Positions 17,625-26,201 of a stretch of DNA of 64,000 bases are shown piece after piece. The DNA lies in the NCBI GenBank assembly GCA_963708205.1, contig OY970196.1, positions 2,542,001-2,606,000 on the forward strand, read 5' to 3'. Position 1 is the first letter of the stretch; every line of letters begins with the position of its first letter. The notes below the pieces were generated by a model, which was given only the letters and a program-made list of their open reading frames with translations, did not search any database and had not been told where the DNA came from. This DNA is from CAVYTF01 sp963708205 (GTDB taxonomy: Bacteria > Bacteroidota > Bacteroidia > Chitinophagales > Chitinophagaceae). The translations under genes and the position numbers were made by a program.

Positions 17625-20240
17625 ATGAACTTAAACAATTATACGATCAAAGCTCAGGAGGTTATTCAGCAGGCACAGCAACTGGCTTATAACGCTGCTA
17701 ACCCTACCATAGAAACAGAGCATCTTTTAAAAGCTTTATTAGAGCAGCAGGATTCACCGGTTGACTATTTATTAAAGAAAAATAATGTTACAATAAATTT
17801 AGTCGAAAATAAGTTGAATGAATTGCTTGATAAACTTCCAAAAACAAGCGGAGGAGAACCCGCACAAATGACTTCACGTGAGTTCAACAACGTTTTGCTT
17901 CGCGCAAATAATGTATTAAAACAATTCAATGATGAATTTGTAACGCCTGAACATTTATTACTTGCATTGGTACAAAATAATGACAGCACTGCAAAAATTT
18001 TAAAAGATGCGGGGTTAAATGATAAAGGTTTGATCACTGCAATAAAAGATTTGCGCAAAGGTGATACAGTAAAATCTCAAACGCAGGAAACACAATTTAA
18101 TGCGTTGAATAAATTCGCAAAAAATCTGAATGAACTTGCCCGCAGCGGCAAGCTCGATCCTGTTATCGGCAGAGACCAGGAAATAAGAAGAACATTGCAT
18201 ATACTTTCTCGAAGAAGCAAAAATAATCCTATACTTGTAGGCGAACCCGGCGTTGGTAAAACCGCGATAGCAGAGGGTTTGGCGATGAGAATAATTAATG
18301 GTGATGTTCCTGAAAATTTAAAATCCAAAATTATTTATGCGCTTGATATGGGTCAATTAATTGCAGGCGCGAAATACAAAGGCGAGTTTGAAGAACGTTT
18401 AAAAAGCGTGGTGAAAGAAGTAACATCAAACGAAGGAGAGATCATTTTATTTATTGATGAGATACATACACTTGTTGGAGCCGGCGGCGGAGATGGCGCA
18501 ATGGATGCAGCTAATATTTTGAAGCCTGCATTAGCACGTGGTGAACTTCGAGCGATTGGTGCAACTACTTTGAATGAGTATCAAAAATTTTTCGAAAAAG
18601 ATAAAGCACTTGAAAGACGTTTTCAAAAAGTAGTGATTGATGAGCCAACTGTTGAGGATGCGATTTCTATTTTGCGTGGATTAAAAGATCGCTATGAAAC
18701 ATATCACCATGTTCGGATAAAAGACGAAGCCATTATTGCTGCTGTAGAATTATCCCACAGATATATTACGGATCGTTTTTTACCAGATAAAGCAATTGAT
18801 TTAATTGATGAAAGTGCCGCCAAGCTTAGGCTTGAGATGAATTCAATGCCAGAAGAATTAGATAAATTAGAAAGACAAATTCGCCAATTAGAAATTGAAC
18901 GCGAAGCAATCAAACGTGAGAATGATGCTACGAAATTGAAAGAGCTCAATACCGAAATTGCAAATCTTTCTGTTGAACGTGATACTTTCAAATCAAAATG
19001 GAAAGAGGAAAAAGAATTGGTTGAAAAAGTGCAAAATGCAAAAGCAGCTATCGAACAATTAAAGCAGGAAGCAGACCAGGCAGAACGAAATGGCGAATAT
19101 GGAAAGGTGGCAGAAATTCGCTATGGCAAAATAAAAGAGCAGGAAAAAATAATCACAGACTTCACAAATGATCTTTCAGACTTAACTGATAAAAGATTGA
19201 TGAAAGAAGAAGTTGATGCAGAAGATATTGCTGAAAATATTGCAAAAGCAACAGGCATTCCCGTTGCAAAAATGATGCAGAGTGAAAAAATAAAATTGCT
19301 ATTATTAGAAGATGAATTGCACAAAAGAATAGTTGGTCAGGAAGATGCGATCACAGCTGTTGCAGATGCAATACGCAGGAGCCGTGCGGGTTTGCAGGAT
19401 CCAAAAAAACCAATCGGTTCGTTTATTTTCTTAGGTTCAACAGGAGTTGGTAAAACAGAATTAGCGAAGGCGCTTGCAGATTATTTGTTTGATGATGAAA
19501 CAATGATGACGCGTATTGATATGAGTGAATACCAGGAAAAGCATGCTGTTTCGCGGTTGGTGGGTGCGCCTCCGGGATATGTTGGTTATGATGAAGGTGG
19601 ACAACTTACTGAAGCTGTGCGCCGCAAGCCTTACAGCGTTGTACTTTTAGATGAAATAGAAAAAGCCCATCCCGATGTTTGGAATATTTTACTGCAGGTT
19701 TTGGATGATGGAAGATTAACGGATAATAAAGGTCGGGTGGTGAATTTTAAAAATACCATTATCATAATGACGAGTAATATCGGAAGCCATTTAATTCAGG
19801 AAGCTTTTGAAAATGTAAATGAAAATAATATTGAACAGGCAGAAGCTTCTGCAAAAGCTGAAGTGATGAATTTGCTTCGCCAAACAATTCGTCCTGAATT
19901 TTTAAATCGTGTTGATGAAATAATAATGTTTCATCCATTGTCAAAAAAAGATATTGTAAATATTGTAAAAATTCAACTCGATCAATTAAAAAAACTTGTT
20001 GGGAAGAATGGAATTGATCTTGAGTTCAGCAATTATTTGGTAGATTTTTTAAGCGAACAGGGCTTTGATGCGCAGTTTGGAGCAAGACCACTGAAACGCC
20101 TGATACAAAAAGAAATAGTAAATGGCTTGAGTAAAAAAATTCTTGGAGGAACTATTGATCGTTCGCATCCTGTGCTGGTAGATGTGTTTGACAACGTGGT
20201 TGTCTTTAGAAACGAAAGTGCAGAATTAGTAAATAACTAA
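17625..20240 (+). CDS. clpB: ATP-dependent disaggregase ClpB
   Basis: 871 residues, the normal length. A Clp N-terminal repeat domain (1-145) leads to AAA+ module D1 with Walker A GEPGVGKTAIAEGL near 206, a coiled-coil middle domain (about 400-540) and AAA+ module D2 with GSTGVGKTELAKAL near 605. The conserved pore loop GAKYKGEFEERL and the D2 GAPPGYVGYDEGGQLTEAVR are present. The hexamer threads aggregated proteins with DnaK/DnaJ/GrpE; dnaJ and grpE are also in this window at 60886-62627. Monocistronic, ended by strong hairpins. Confidence 0.97.
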   Translation: MNLNNYTIKAQEVIQQAQQLAYNAANPTIETEHLLKALLEQQDSPVDYLLKKNNVTINLVENKLNELLDKLPKTSGGEPAQMTSREFNNVLLRANNVLKQFNDEFVTPEHLLLALVQNNDSTAKILKDAGLNDKGLITAIKDLRKGDTVKSQTQETQFNALNKFAKNLNELARSGKLDPVIGRDQEIRRTLHILSRRSKNNPILVGEPGVGKTAIAEGLAMRIINGDVPENLKSKIIYALDMGQLIAGAKYKGEFEERLKSVVKEVTSNEGEIILFIDEIHTLVGAGGGDGAMDAANILKPALARGELRAIGATTLNEYQKFFEKDKALERRFQKVVIDEPTVEDAISILRGLKDRYETYHHVRIKDEAIIAAVELSHRYITDRFLPDKAIDLIDESAAKLRLEMNSMPEELDKLERQIRQLEIEREAIKRENDATKLKELNTEIANLSVERDTFKSKWKEEKELVEKVQNAKAAIEQLKQEADQAERNGEYGKVAEIRYGKIKEQEKIITDFTNDLSDLTDKRLMKEEVDAEDIAENIAKATGIPVAKMMQSEKIKLLLLEDELHKRIVGQEDAITAVADAIRRSRAGLQDPKKPIGSFIFLGSTGVGKTELAKALADYLFDDETMMTRIDMSEYQEKHAVSRLVGAPPGYVGYDEGGQLTEAVRRKPYSVVLLDEIEKAHPDVWNILLQVLDDGRLTDNKGRVVNFKNTIIIMTSNIGSHLIQEAFENVNENNIEQAEASAKAEVMNLLRQTIRPEFLNRVDEIIMFHPLSKKDIVNIVKIQLDQLKKLVGKNGIDLEFSNYLVDFLSEQGFDAQFGARPLKRLIQKEIVNGLSKKILGGTIDRSHPVLVDVFDNVVVFRNESAELVNN

Positions 20241-20241
20241 T

Positions 20242-20290
20242 GCTGAGAAAAATCTCAGCCTAAAATCCCGCAGTAATGCGGGATTTTTTT
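20242..20290 (+). terminator. Double-hairpin terminator between clpB and the convergent small gene
   Basis: A first hairpin GCTGAGA/TCTCAGC (20242-20259) is followed by AAAATCCCGC/GCGGGATTTT (20262-20287) and a T run. The A tract on the left makes it bidirectional, serving the minus-strand gene ending at 20290 too. Confidence 0.88.
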
Positions 20291-20592
20291 TAAGGTAGAG
20301 CTTTTACTTTTACTTCGCTTAGCCTGGTCATTTCCATACCATTGAAAAGTTTGGCAAGGTTCATATCTTTTGTTTTTTTCCAGGCTTCAATATTTTTTGG
20401 ATCGATAACAATGCGCCAAAAGTTTTTTGACTTTAATTCATCATAATCATTTTGTTTTAGAAACATACCGATTAAAGAAGAGCGTTGCTTAAAATCAATC
20501 TTAATATTTGTCTTTACAAGATGCCCATTTTCTATGAATTTTGCAATAGCTTCATTCGTCATTTTTAAAAATTTTTTGCGAATGTAGTTCAT
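20290..20592 (-). CDS. Small hypothetical protein
   Basis: 100 residues, not recognised. It is basic and has no signal or membrane helix. The central part (IKIDFKQRSSLIGMFLKQND and SKNFWRIVIDP) suggests a small alpha/beta cytoplasmic domain. Starts are possible at 20592 (MNYIRKKFLK) or at the ATG 30 bases further in (MTNEAIAKFIENG), which looks a more natural N-terminus. It shares a bidirectional terminator with clpB. Confidence 0.6.
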   Translation of the reverse strand: MNYIRKKFLKMTNEAIAKFIENGHLVKTNIKIDFKQRSSLIGMFLKQNDYDELKSKNFWRIVIDPKNIEAWKKTKDMNLAKLFNGMEMTRLSEVKVKALP

Positions 20593-20663
20593 TTAAGTTA
20601 TTTTTCTTATAGAATCTTTTATTAATTGATTAAAGAAGTAAAAAAAAATTTTACTGTTTAGCT

Positions 20664-20755
20664 GAAACCTAAGATGCCATTTTAAATGAAAGATGAAGTG
20701 ATTGCGACGCAACGATGATGCTATGAAAATATACTGCTGGTATCTAAAAAAATAA
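20664..20755 (+). repeat. Dispersed intergenic repeat, subtype I copy (degenerate)
   Basis: Contains AATGAAAGATGAAG, the core ATTGCGACGCAACGATGATG and the distal CTGCTGGTATC followed by an A run. It is homologous to 6196-6276 with a few changes. It fills the gap between the small hypothetical gene and the cold-shock gene. Confidence 0.65.
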
Positions 20756-20871
20756 TTTAATCAATAATGTTGCTGTAATTTATTGGTTGATTTTGATGTA
20801 TAACTATAATTTATCAGCGCGTCAATTTTTAAAACCTTATCTTGCATCATTATTTATTTTTAATTTTAACA

Positions 20872-21078
20872 ATGAACACAACAAAAAACACAGGAACTGT
20901 AAAGTTCTTTAATGAAGAAAAAGGGTTTGGTTTTATTAAGCATGATGATTCAAGCAAAGAAACTTTTGTACATGCAAATGGCTTGCTTGGGCAAGTTCAG
21001 GCAGATGACAAAGTTGAGTTTGAAATTCAGGAAGGCAGAAAAGGCCCGAATGCAGTGAATGTAAAACGTATTTCTTAA
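20872..21078 (+). CDS. Cold-shock domain protein
   Basis: 68 residues from the ATG at 20872 (MNTTKNTGTVKFF); an in-frame ATG at 20842 adds an unlikely hydrophobic stretch. The OB fold shows RNP1 as KGFGFI and RNP2 as TFVHANGL, a slight variant of VFVHFS. It binds single-stranded RNA or DNA as an RNA chaperone. A gap of about 280 bases precedes it, leaving room for the long 5' UTR usual for cold-shock genes, although part of that gap is a dispersed repeat. A terminator follows. Confidence 0.93.
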   Translation: MNTTKNTGTVKFFNEEKGFGFIKHDDSSKETFVHANGLLGQVQADDKVEFEIQEGRKGPNAVNVKRIS

Positions 21079-21104
21079 TAATACATTTATCAAACTTTTG
21101 AATG

Positions 21105-21137
21105 AGGCTGTTTGCTATTGCAGGCAGCCTTTTTTTT
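21105..21137 (+). terminator. Terminator after the cold-shock gene
   Basis: AGGCTG (21105-21110) pairs with CAGCCT (21125-21130) around a partly paired 14-base interior, followed by a run of eight T. Confidence 0.75.
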
Positions 21138-21169
21138 ATGTATTATTTTGAGAAAGAATTATTTTTGGA

Positions 21170-21685
21170 ATGATGGTAAAGTTTACTGCAACAATTTTAA
21201 AGTTTGCTTCGCAGGGGGAAAAAACAGGATGGTCGTACATTGAAGTGCCCGCTGCGCTTGCATTACAGCTTAAACCAAATAATAAAAAATCTTTTCGTGT
21301 AAAAGGAACGTTGGATGATTTTGACTTTGAAGGAATTGCATTGATACCAATGGGCGAAGGTAATTTCATTATGGCACTAAAGTCAGAAATAAGAAAAAAA
21401 ATAAGAAAACAAAAAGGCGCAAGAGTAAATGTGCACCTTGAATTAGACAAAAAAGATTACACCATTTCAAAAGATCTGGCGGAATGTTTGAATGATGAAC
21501 CAAAAGCGCTTGCCTATTTTAATAAGCTTCCGACTTCGCATAGAAATTATTATTCAAAGTGGATTGAATCTGCAAAAACAGAACAAACACGCGCAAAGCG
21601 AATAGCGCAAACGGTTACAGCCTGTTCGCGGCAAATGCATTTTGGTGAAATGATGCGTGCGATGAAAGAGGAAAGAATGATTTGA
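21170..21685 (+). CDS. DUF1905 / YdeI-OmdA-type protein
   Basis: 171 residues. The N-terminal half is a DUF1905 beta barrel (FTATILKFASQGEKTGWSYI ... RVKGTLDDFDFEGIALIPMG). The C-terminal half is the YdeI/OmpD-associated helical domain with its signature LPTSHRNYYSKWIESAKTEQ and TRAKRIAQTV. Biochemical function is unknown for the family; it is usually single-copy and cytoplasmic. It follows the cold-shock gene's terminator by 32 bases, so it probably has its own promoter. ATG codons at 21170 and 21173 are equivalent starts. Confidence 0.85.
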   Translation: MMVKFTATILKFASQGEKTGWSYIEVPAALALQLKPNNKKSFRVKGTLDDFDFEGIALIPMGEGNFIMALKSEIRKKIRKQKGARVNVHLELDKKDYTISKDLAECLNDEPKALAYFNKLPTSHRNYYSKWIESAKTEQTRAKRIAQTVTACSRQMHFGEMMRAMKEERMI

Positions 21686-21694
21686 ATAAATAAA

Positions 21695-21718
21695 AAGAAT
21701 CTGAGGTTACAGATTCTT
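21695..21718 (+). terminator. Hairpin after the YdeI-like gene
   Basis: Perfect 9-bp stem AAGAATCTG/CAGATTCTT with a 6-base loop, 9 bases after the stop codon. There is no T tail, so it may be an mRNA-stabilising hairpin rather than a terminator. The remaining 200 bases to 21924 hold nothing recognisable. Confidence 0.4.
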
Positions 21719-21924
21719 GCTGGTTGTAACTACTCAATTAAATATTTGATTTAAGAATAGTATACTTTTTTCCTTCTTTCATTTTACTTCCATAGATAAG
21801 AAAGCGGAAGAATTCTTTTAATAGTGTTTTCACGGCTTTAGGTTTAAAATAAATTAATGTCCTAAAGATTAGTCGTTAAATAAATTGAGGAGGTAACAAA
21901 AAAGATCTAAGATTGAAATAAAGA

Positions 21925-23013
21925 TCATCTTACATTTCTAACAAAAGATTGGTTCATATATTTTAATAAGCGAATTTCTTTATAGTTAAGCATTCTCCAT
22001 TTTCCGCGTTCTACATTTTTTTTGGTAAGGTTAGCAAACATCACGCGGTCGAGATTTTTTACTTTATAACCAAGATGCTCAAACATTCGGCGAACAATTC
22101 TGTTTCTTCCGCTGTGTATTTCAATACCAATTATTGATTTATTTTTAGCGTCAGCGTAGGCAATTGCATCTGCTTTTATAAAGCCATCTTCTAAGGTTAT
22201 GCCATTCAAAATCTTTTCAAAATCATCTTTCGCCAGAGATTTATCAAGCGTTACTTCATACAACTTTTTTATCTCAAATGAAGGATGGGTAAGCTTCTGA
22301 GCGAGTTCGCCGTCATTGGTTAAAAGCAAAACGCCAGTGGTATTTCTGTCTAATCTGCCAACAGGATAAATTCTTTCTTCCGTAGCATTTTTCAATAAAT
22401 CGAAAATTGTTTTTCGTCCTTCAGGGTCTTTTGTTGTGGTCAAATAATCTTTGGGTTTATTCAATAAAAGATAGACAAGATTTTTTTGTAAAAAAATTTG
22501 TTTGTCTTTTACTTCCACTTTATCGTTTGCAGAAACTTTAAAGCCTGGCTCATAAACAACATCACCATTTACTTTTACTTTCCCTTCTTTTACAAGAAGT
22601 GCTGATTCTCTTCTTCCTGAAATTCCTGCATGCGCAATAAATTTATTAAGCGGCATTTGTTCATTCGTAATTTGTTTTGTGTTGTTTGTCTGCGTTACCT
22701 CTTCATAATTTTTTATAATTGGTTTGCCTTGTTTATAACGCGGTAGATGTGATAATGAAGATTGATTATTGCGAGATGAAAAATTATTCCTTTTGTCGCG
22801 GTTATGGTTTGTTTGTTGTTTGTTTTCAGCAGGATTATTTCGTATGTCATTCCTTGTTACAATACGAAATTTATCTTCATTTCTTTTTTTTATTTCTTCT
22901 CCAAATGCACGCTGCTCCTGCTTTTCCCGTTTTTTTTCCTGACGAATAATTTCTTTTTTTTTAGCGCCAACAGGTTTTTTAGTAATGAATTTTTCAAATG
23001 GCTTTTTGCTCAT
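21925..23013 (-). CDS. 23S rRNA pseudouridine synthase, RluB/RsuA family
   Basis: 362 residues from the ATG at 23013 (MSKKPFEKFITKK); a longer frame to 23079 would overlap rlmN. A basic, Lys/Arg/Asn-rich disordered N-terminus (about 1-120) precedes an S4 RNA-binding domain (MPLNKFIAHAGISGRRESAL) and the pseudouridine synthase domain with catalytic Asp in GRLDRNTTGVLLL. The C-terminal RNRIVRRMFEHLGYKVKNLD is typical of the RluB/RluE/RsuA branch. It modifies rRNA, most likely 23S position 2605 by RluB analogy (inferred). Lies 38 bases downstream of rlmN, another 23S modification gene, probably in one operon. Confidence 0.9.
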   Translation of the reverse strand: MSKKPFEKFITKKPVGAKKKEIIRQEKKREKQEQRAFGEEIKKRNEDKFRIVTRNDIRNNPAENKQQTNHNRDKRNNFSSRNNQSSLSHLPRYKQGKPIIKNYEEVTQTNNTKQITNEQMPLNKFIAHAGISGRRESALLVKEGKVKVNGDVVYEPGFKVSANDKVEVKDKQIFLQKNLVYLLLNKPKDYLTTTKDPEGRKTIFDLLKNATEERIYPVGRLDRNTTGVLLLTNDGELAQKLTHPSFEIKKLYEVTLDKSLAKDDFEKILNGITLEDGFIKADAIAYADAKNKSIIGIEIHSGRNRIVRRMFEHLGYKVKNLDRVMFANLTKKNVERGKWRMLNYKEIRLLKYMNQSFVRNVR

Positions 23014-23051
23014 GTTTTCTATTTGCTGTTTTACAACAGTAAGTAATAATT

Positions 23052-24098
23052 TTAATTTTTGTTTGCTAATTGCCCGCAAGCTGCATCAATATCTTTGCCT
23101 CTGCTTCTGCGAAGTCTTGCATTTACGCGATTGGTTTCAAGATAATGCATAAACCTTTCTGTAGTTTCTTCATCAGGTTTTGTTAATCTAAAAGCATCAA
23201 TGGAATTGTATTCGATAATGTTTATGAGATCAGCAGGAACCTGCCGATAAATTTTTATTAATTCATCCGCATCTTTTTGCGAGTCATTAAAGTTTTTGAA
23301 CAAAATATATTCAAAGGTTATTTCGCTTCCTGTTTTTTTATAGAAATAATTTAATGCTTCGATCAATGATTTAATATTGTTCGTTTCGTTGATAGGCATT
23401 ATCTCATTTCGTTTTTTATCATTGCCTGCATGCAGCGAAAGTGCCAGCTTAAAACGCACCTCGTCATCGCCCAATTTTTTTATCATTTTTGCAATGCCAG
23501 CCGTTGAAACCGTTATGCGGCGTGGGCTCATGAACAATCCGTCTTCTGCAGAAATGCGCTCGATGGCTTTTAAAACATTTGCATAATTCAGCAAAGGTTC
23601 GCCCATTCCCATGAAAACAATGTTGGATAATTTCTTATTAAATATTGTTTCACTCTGCTTATTTATTAAAACAACTTCATCATAAATTTCATCGTACGTC
23701 AAATTTCTTTTTCGTTCCATGTAGCCTGTTGCGCAAAATTTACAATTCAAGCTGCAACCGATCTGTGAAGAAACACAAGCCGTTTTTCTTTCATCAGTTG
23801 GTATTAAAACACCTTCAACCAAATGCCCCTCAAAAGTTTTGAAGCGTGTTTTTATTGTGCCATCCTCACTGTTTTGCGTAACATCAATTTGTAATGCAGG
23901 AAAAAAAAATTCTTCGGCAAGTTTATTTCTAAGTTCTTTGCTTAGATTGGTCATGTCATTAAAACCTTGTGCACGTTTTTGCCAAAGCCATTCGTACGCT
24001 TGCTTTGCGCGAAATTTTTTTTCACCAATCGATGTAAAATAATCTTCTAATTGCGGAAGTGTTAAGTCCCTGACATTTTTTTCACCAGTAAAAATCAT
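23052..24098 (-). CDS. rlmN: Dual-specificity rRNA/tRNA methyltransferase RlmN
   Basis: 348 residues from the ATG at 24098 (MIFTGEKNVRDLTLPQLEDY). An upstream in-frame ATG at 24212 would add 38 residues encoded by a dispersed repeat and is rejected. The radical SAM motif is CSLNCKFCATG. The C-terminal Cys that forms the methyl-transfer intermediate is present (DIDAACGQLA), as are GEPLLNYANV and GSEITFEYILF. It methylates C2 of A2503 in 23S rRNA and A37 in some tRNAs. Same strand as the pseudouridine synthase; divergent from ftsE across two repeat copies. Confidence 0.95.
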   Translation of the reverse strand: MIFTGEKNVRDLTLPQLEDYFTSIGEKKFRAKQAYEWLWQKRAQGFNDMTNLSKELRNKLAEEFFFPALQIDVTQNSEDGTIKTRFKTFEGHLVEGVLIPTDERKTACVSSQIGCSLNCKFCATGYMERKRNLTYDEIYDEVVLINKQSETIFNKKLSNIVFMGMGEPLLNYANVLKAIERISAEDGLFMSPRRITVSTAGIAKMIKKLGDDEVRFKLALSLHAGNDKKRNEIMPINETNNIKSLIEALNYFYKKTGSEITFEYILFKNFNDSQKDADELIKIYRQVPADLINIIEYNSIDAFRLTKPDEETTERFMHYLETNRVNARLRRSRGKDIDAACGQLANKN

Positions 24099-24131
24099 GC
24101 TGCAAAGATAATCTTTTAGTTTGCGATTATT

Positions 24132-24235
24132 ATTTTGGTACGAGCTGCAATGCGGTGGCATCTTCGTTGGGCAATTTGCGTGACGAAGCAGCAAATTGGA
24201 AAATCCTTTCATTGTTCATCTATGAATTAAGCTAA
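24132..24235 (-). repeat. Dispersed intergenic repeat, subtype II copy
   Basis: On the minus strand it reads ATGAAAGGATTTTCCAATTT, GCTGCTTCGTCACGCA, AACGAAGATGCC, then GCAGCTCGTACCAAAATAAT. It matches 4175-4272 closely. It reaches into the region just upstream of rlmN and creates a spurious N-terminal extension of that gene. Confidence 0.7.
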
Positions 24236-24239
24236 GGTT

Positions 24240-24335
24240 TCAAAGTTGAAAATTGCTGCGCAATGCGCTAAGCGTACAAGAGTGCGACGCAACAATGCTT
24301 AATAGAAATTCACCACTCTGGCTCAAAAAAATTAC
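24240..24335 (+). repeat. Dispersed intergenic repeat, subtype I-like copy, inverted to its neighbour
   Basis: Contains AGTGCGACGCAACAATGCTT and CTCTGGCTCAAAAAAATT, the conserved core and distal end of subtype I. It lies head-to-head with the subtype II copy at 24132-24235, giving an inverted pair between rlmN and ftsE. Confidence 0.55.
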
Positions 24336-24360
24336 AACTTTTATACAACACGATTTCTTA

Positions 24361-24368
24361 TAACTTTG
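24361..24368 (+). promoter_or_regulatory. Candidate -7 promoter box before ftsE
   Basis: TAACTTTG fits TAnnTTTG, 22 bases before the ftsE ATG. A T-rich TTTT lies about 18 bases upstream at the -33 position. Confidence 0.4.
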
Positions 24369-24390
24369 AGGTTATCATAAAAAATTTTTT

Positions 24391-25095
24391 ATGTCTGAAA
24401 CAGTTGTGTCGGTGTCGCATGCAAATATTTACCAAGGCAATAATTTGATCTTGCAGGACGTAAGTTTCTCTGTTAAAAAAGGTGAATTTGTATATCTCGT
24501 TGGTAAAACCGGCTCCGGAAAAAGTAGTTTACTAAAAACATTATACGGCGAATTAACGCTGACGGAAGGTGATGGTTTTGTTGCCGCAGAAAACCTGCGC
24601 AGCATGAATTGGAAGAAAGTTCCGTTCCTGAGACGCAAGCTGGGCATCGTTTTTCAGGATTTTCAATTATTAACAGACAGAAATGTGCATGAAAATTTGC
24701 GGTTTGTTTTAAAGGCAACCGGATGGAAAGATGAAAAGTTGGTCGAGGATAAAATTAATGATGTGCTTGATAAAGTTGGTCTTAAAAGTAAAGGTTTTAA
24801 AATGCCTTATGAAATGAGTGGTGGCGAACAACAGCGTGTTGATATTGCGCGTGCTTTGCTGAACTCTCCAAAATTAATTCTAGCCGATGAGCCAACAGGA
24901 AATCTTGATCCTGAAACCAGCGATGAAATTTTGCAATTACTTATTTCGATTTGCAAAGAAATTGGCGCAGCAATAATAATGGCAACGCATGATTTTATTG
25001 TGATCAACCGTTATCCTTCCCGTATGCTGACAACACAAAATGGAAAAGTTTTCGACAGCACTTCTGAAGCAGTTGCAGCATCAAGACCAAATTAA
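24391..25095 (+). CDS. ftsE: Cell division ATP-binding protein FtsE
   Basis: 234 residues, an ABC ATPase. Walker A GKTGSGKSSLL, Q-loop VFQDFQLL, signature MSGGEQQR and Walker B LILADEPTGNLDPE are intact, with MATHDF as the H-loop. FtsE pairs with the membrane protein FtsX to activate peptidoglycan hydrolases at the septum. FtsX is not adjacent, so the usual ftsEX operon is split here. The 3' end overlaps the convergent glycosyltransferase gene by 15 bases. Another LolD/MacB-type ABC protein is possible, but FtsE is favoured because no permease gene is adjacent and the length fits. Confidence 0.85.
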   Translation: MSETVVSVSHANIYQGNNLILQDVSFSVKKGEFVYLVGKTGSGKSSLLKTLYGELTLTEGDGFVAAENLRSMNWKKVPFLRRKLGIVFQDFQLLTDRNVHENLRFVLKATGWKDEKLVEDKINDVLDKVGLKSKGFKMPYEMSGGEQQRVDIARALLNSPKLILADEPTGNLDPETSDEILQLLISICKEIGAAIIMATHDFIVINRYPSRMLTTQNGKVFDSTSEAVAASRPN

Positions 25096-26199
25096 TTCAA
25101 TCAATTTTTTTGCATTTACATCGTTATCGAAATGTGTTTCCAAAACATTTTTTCGAAGCTGAACTTCTGCTTCTGTAAATTCTTTTGAAAATAATTCTTC
25201 AACTTTCATTTTCATTTCATCGGCTGAAAGGCATATGTGGCAAAGGTTTGCGAAGTTTGTGTTTTCAATCATTGCTTCATTAACAACGCAATATCTTCCA
25301 TTGAATAATGCATTGATGAGTTTTAATTTGATGCCTGTGTTGTTGAATGAAGGCAACATATTTATCTGTGCATCGGCAATTAATTGCTGCATGCTTTCTT
25401 CTGATGGATTTGAAATAAGTTGAACATTTTCAAATTGCGAAATAATTTTCTTCAAAGATTTTGATGGATTTTTTCCTGCAACTATGAAAGGAATATTTGT
25501 CTTTTTAAAAACATTTTTTATTAGCCAGGTTGCTGCTTTTTCATTTTCTGAAACAGATAAATCGCCATGATACAAACAATATTTTCCTGTGCCAAGTTTA
25601 GAATTTACTTTCCATGTAATAAATATTGGAACGTAGTGAATGTTGTTTGCATGAAGTTGTTCACGATAAATTTTTTCATCAAGTTGTGACAAAGGAATAA
25701 TGGTTGCTTTCGTTTTTGCAAGCTTTGCTTCATATGATTTAAGCAATCGGCATTCGTTATAGAAAAATAATTTCTTGAAAATATTTTTTGAATGCCTTGC
25801 AAGATTTTTATAATAAATAAATTCGGCGTTAAATATTCTCAGAAGCATTTTTCGTTCGCTGAAGTCCTTATCCAGCAAAGGATAGGAGCAATGGACTCCT
25901 TCAAGCAATATTGGAAAATCATCTTTTAATAAATCAGCAGAAAGTGTTTGATTAATTCTGCTGCTGACGATATATGGAAGTGAAAAAGAAAATGTTTTTC
26001 TCCTTTTATAATACTTTACTTCAACACAATATTTGTTCAGTTCTGTTTGTTTGCCGCGACCATAATCGAAACAATGCAAATGAATTTTTATTCCTTGTTT
26101 TTGCAACGCTTCCAGTTTATAAAATACATCGTACACGCCGCCATAATTAGCAGGATAAGGCACGTTGAATGAAACGATATGTAAATGCTTTTCCTGCAG
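25081..26199 (-). CDS. GT-B glycosyltransferase with non-canonical start
   Basis: About 372 residues. The N-terminal strand and loop HLHIVSFNVPYPANYGGVYD is the beginning of a GT-B Rossmann fold. The first standard start codon in frame is GTG at 26163, which falls after HLHIVSFN and would delete that strand. Upstream in frame, before a stop, only CTG (26199) and ATT (26214) are plausible, so 26199 is given provisionally. The C-terminal half (YCLYHGDLSVSENEKAATWL, IPFIVAGKNPS, INMLPSFNNTGIKLKLINAL) is the donor-binding domain. It probably transfers a sugar in cell-surface glycan synthesis. Last gene of the gcvT-led minus-strand unit; only 2 bases separate its assumed start from the deacetylase stop. 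Confidence 0.75.
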   Translation of the reverse strand: MQEKHLHIVSFNVPYPANYGGVYDVFYKLEALQKQGIKIHLHCFDYGRGKQTELNKYCVEVKYYKRRKTFSFSLPYIVSSRINQTLSADLLKDDFPILLEGVHCSYPLLDKDFSERKMLLRIFNAEFIYYKNLARHSKNIFKKLFFYNECRLLKSYEAKLAKTKATIIPLSQLDEKIYREQLHANNIHYVPIFITWKVNSKLGTGKYCLYHGDLSVSENEKAATWLIKNVFKKTNIPFIVAGKNPSKSLKKIISQFENVQLISNPSEESMQQLIADAQINMLPSFNNTGIKLKLINALFNGRYCVVNEAMIENTNFANLCHICLSADEMKMKVEELFSKEFTEAEVQLRKNVLETHFDNDVNAKKLIELIWS

Positions 26200-26201
26200 T
26201 G

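Noticed and set aside
24099..24212. N-terminal 38 residues of RlmN
   Set aside because: They are encoded by a dispersed repeat and an AT-rich leader; the family start is the ATG at 24098.
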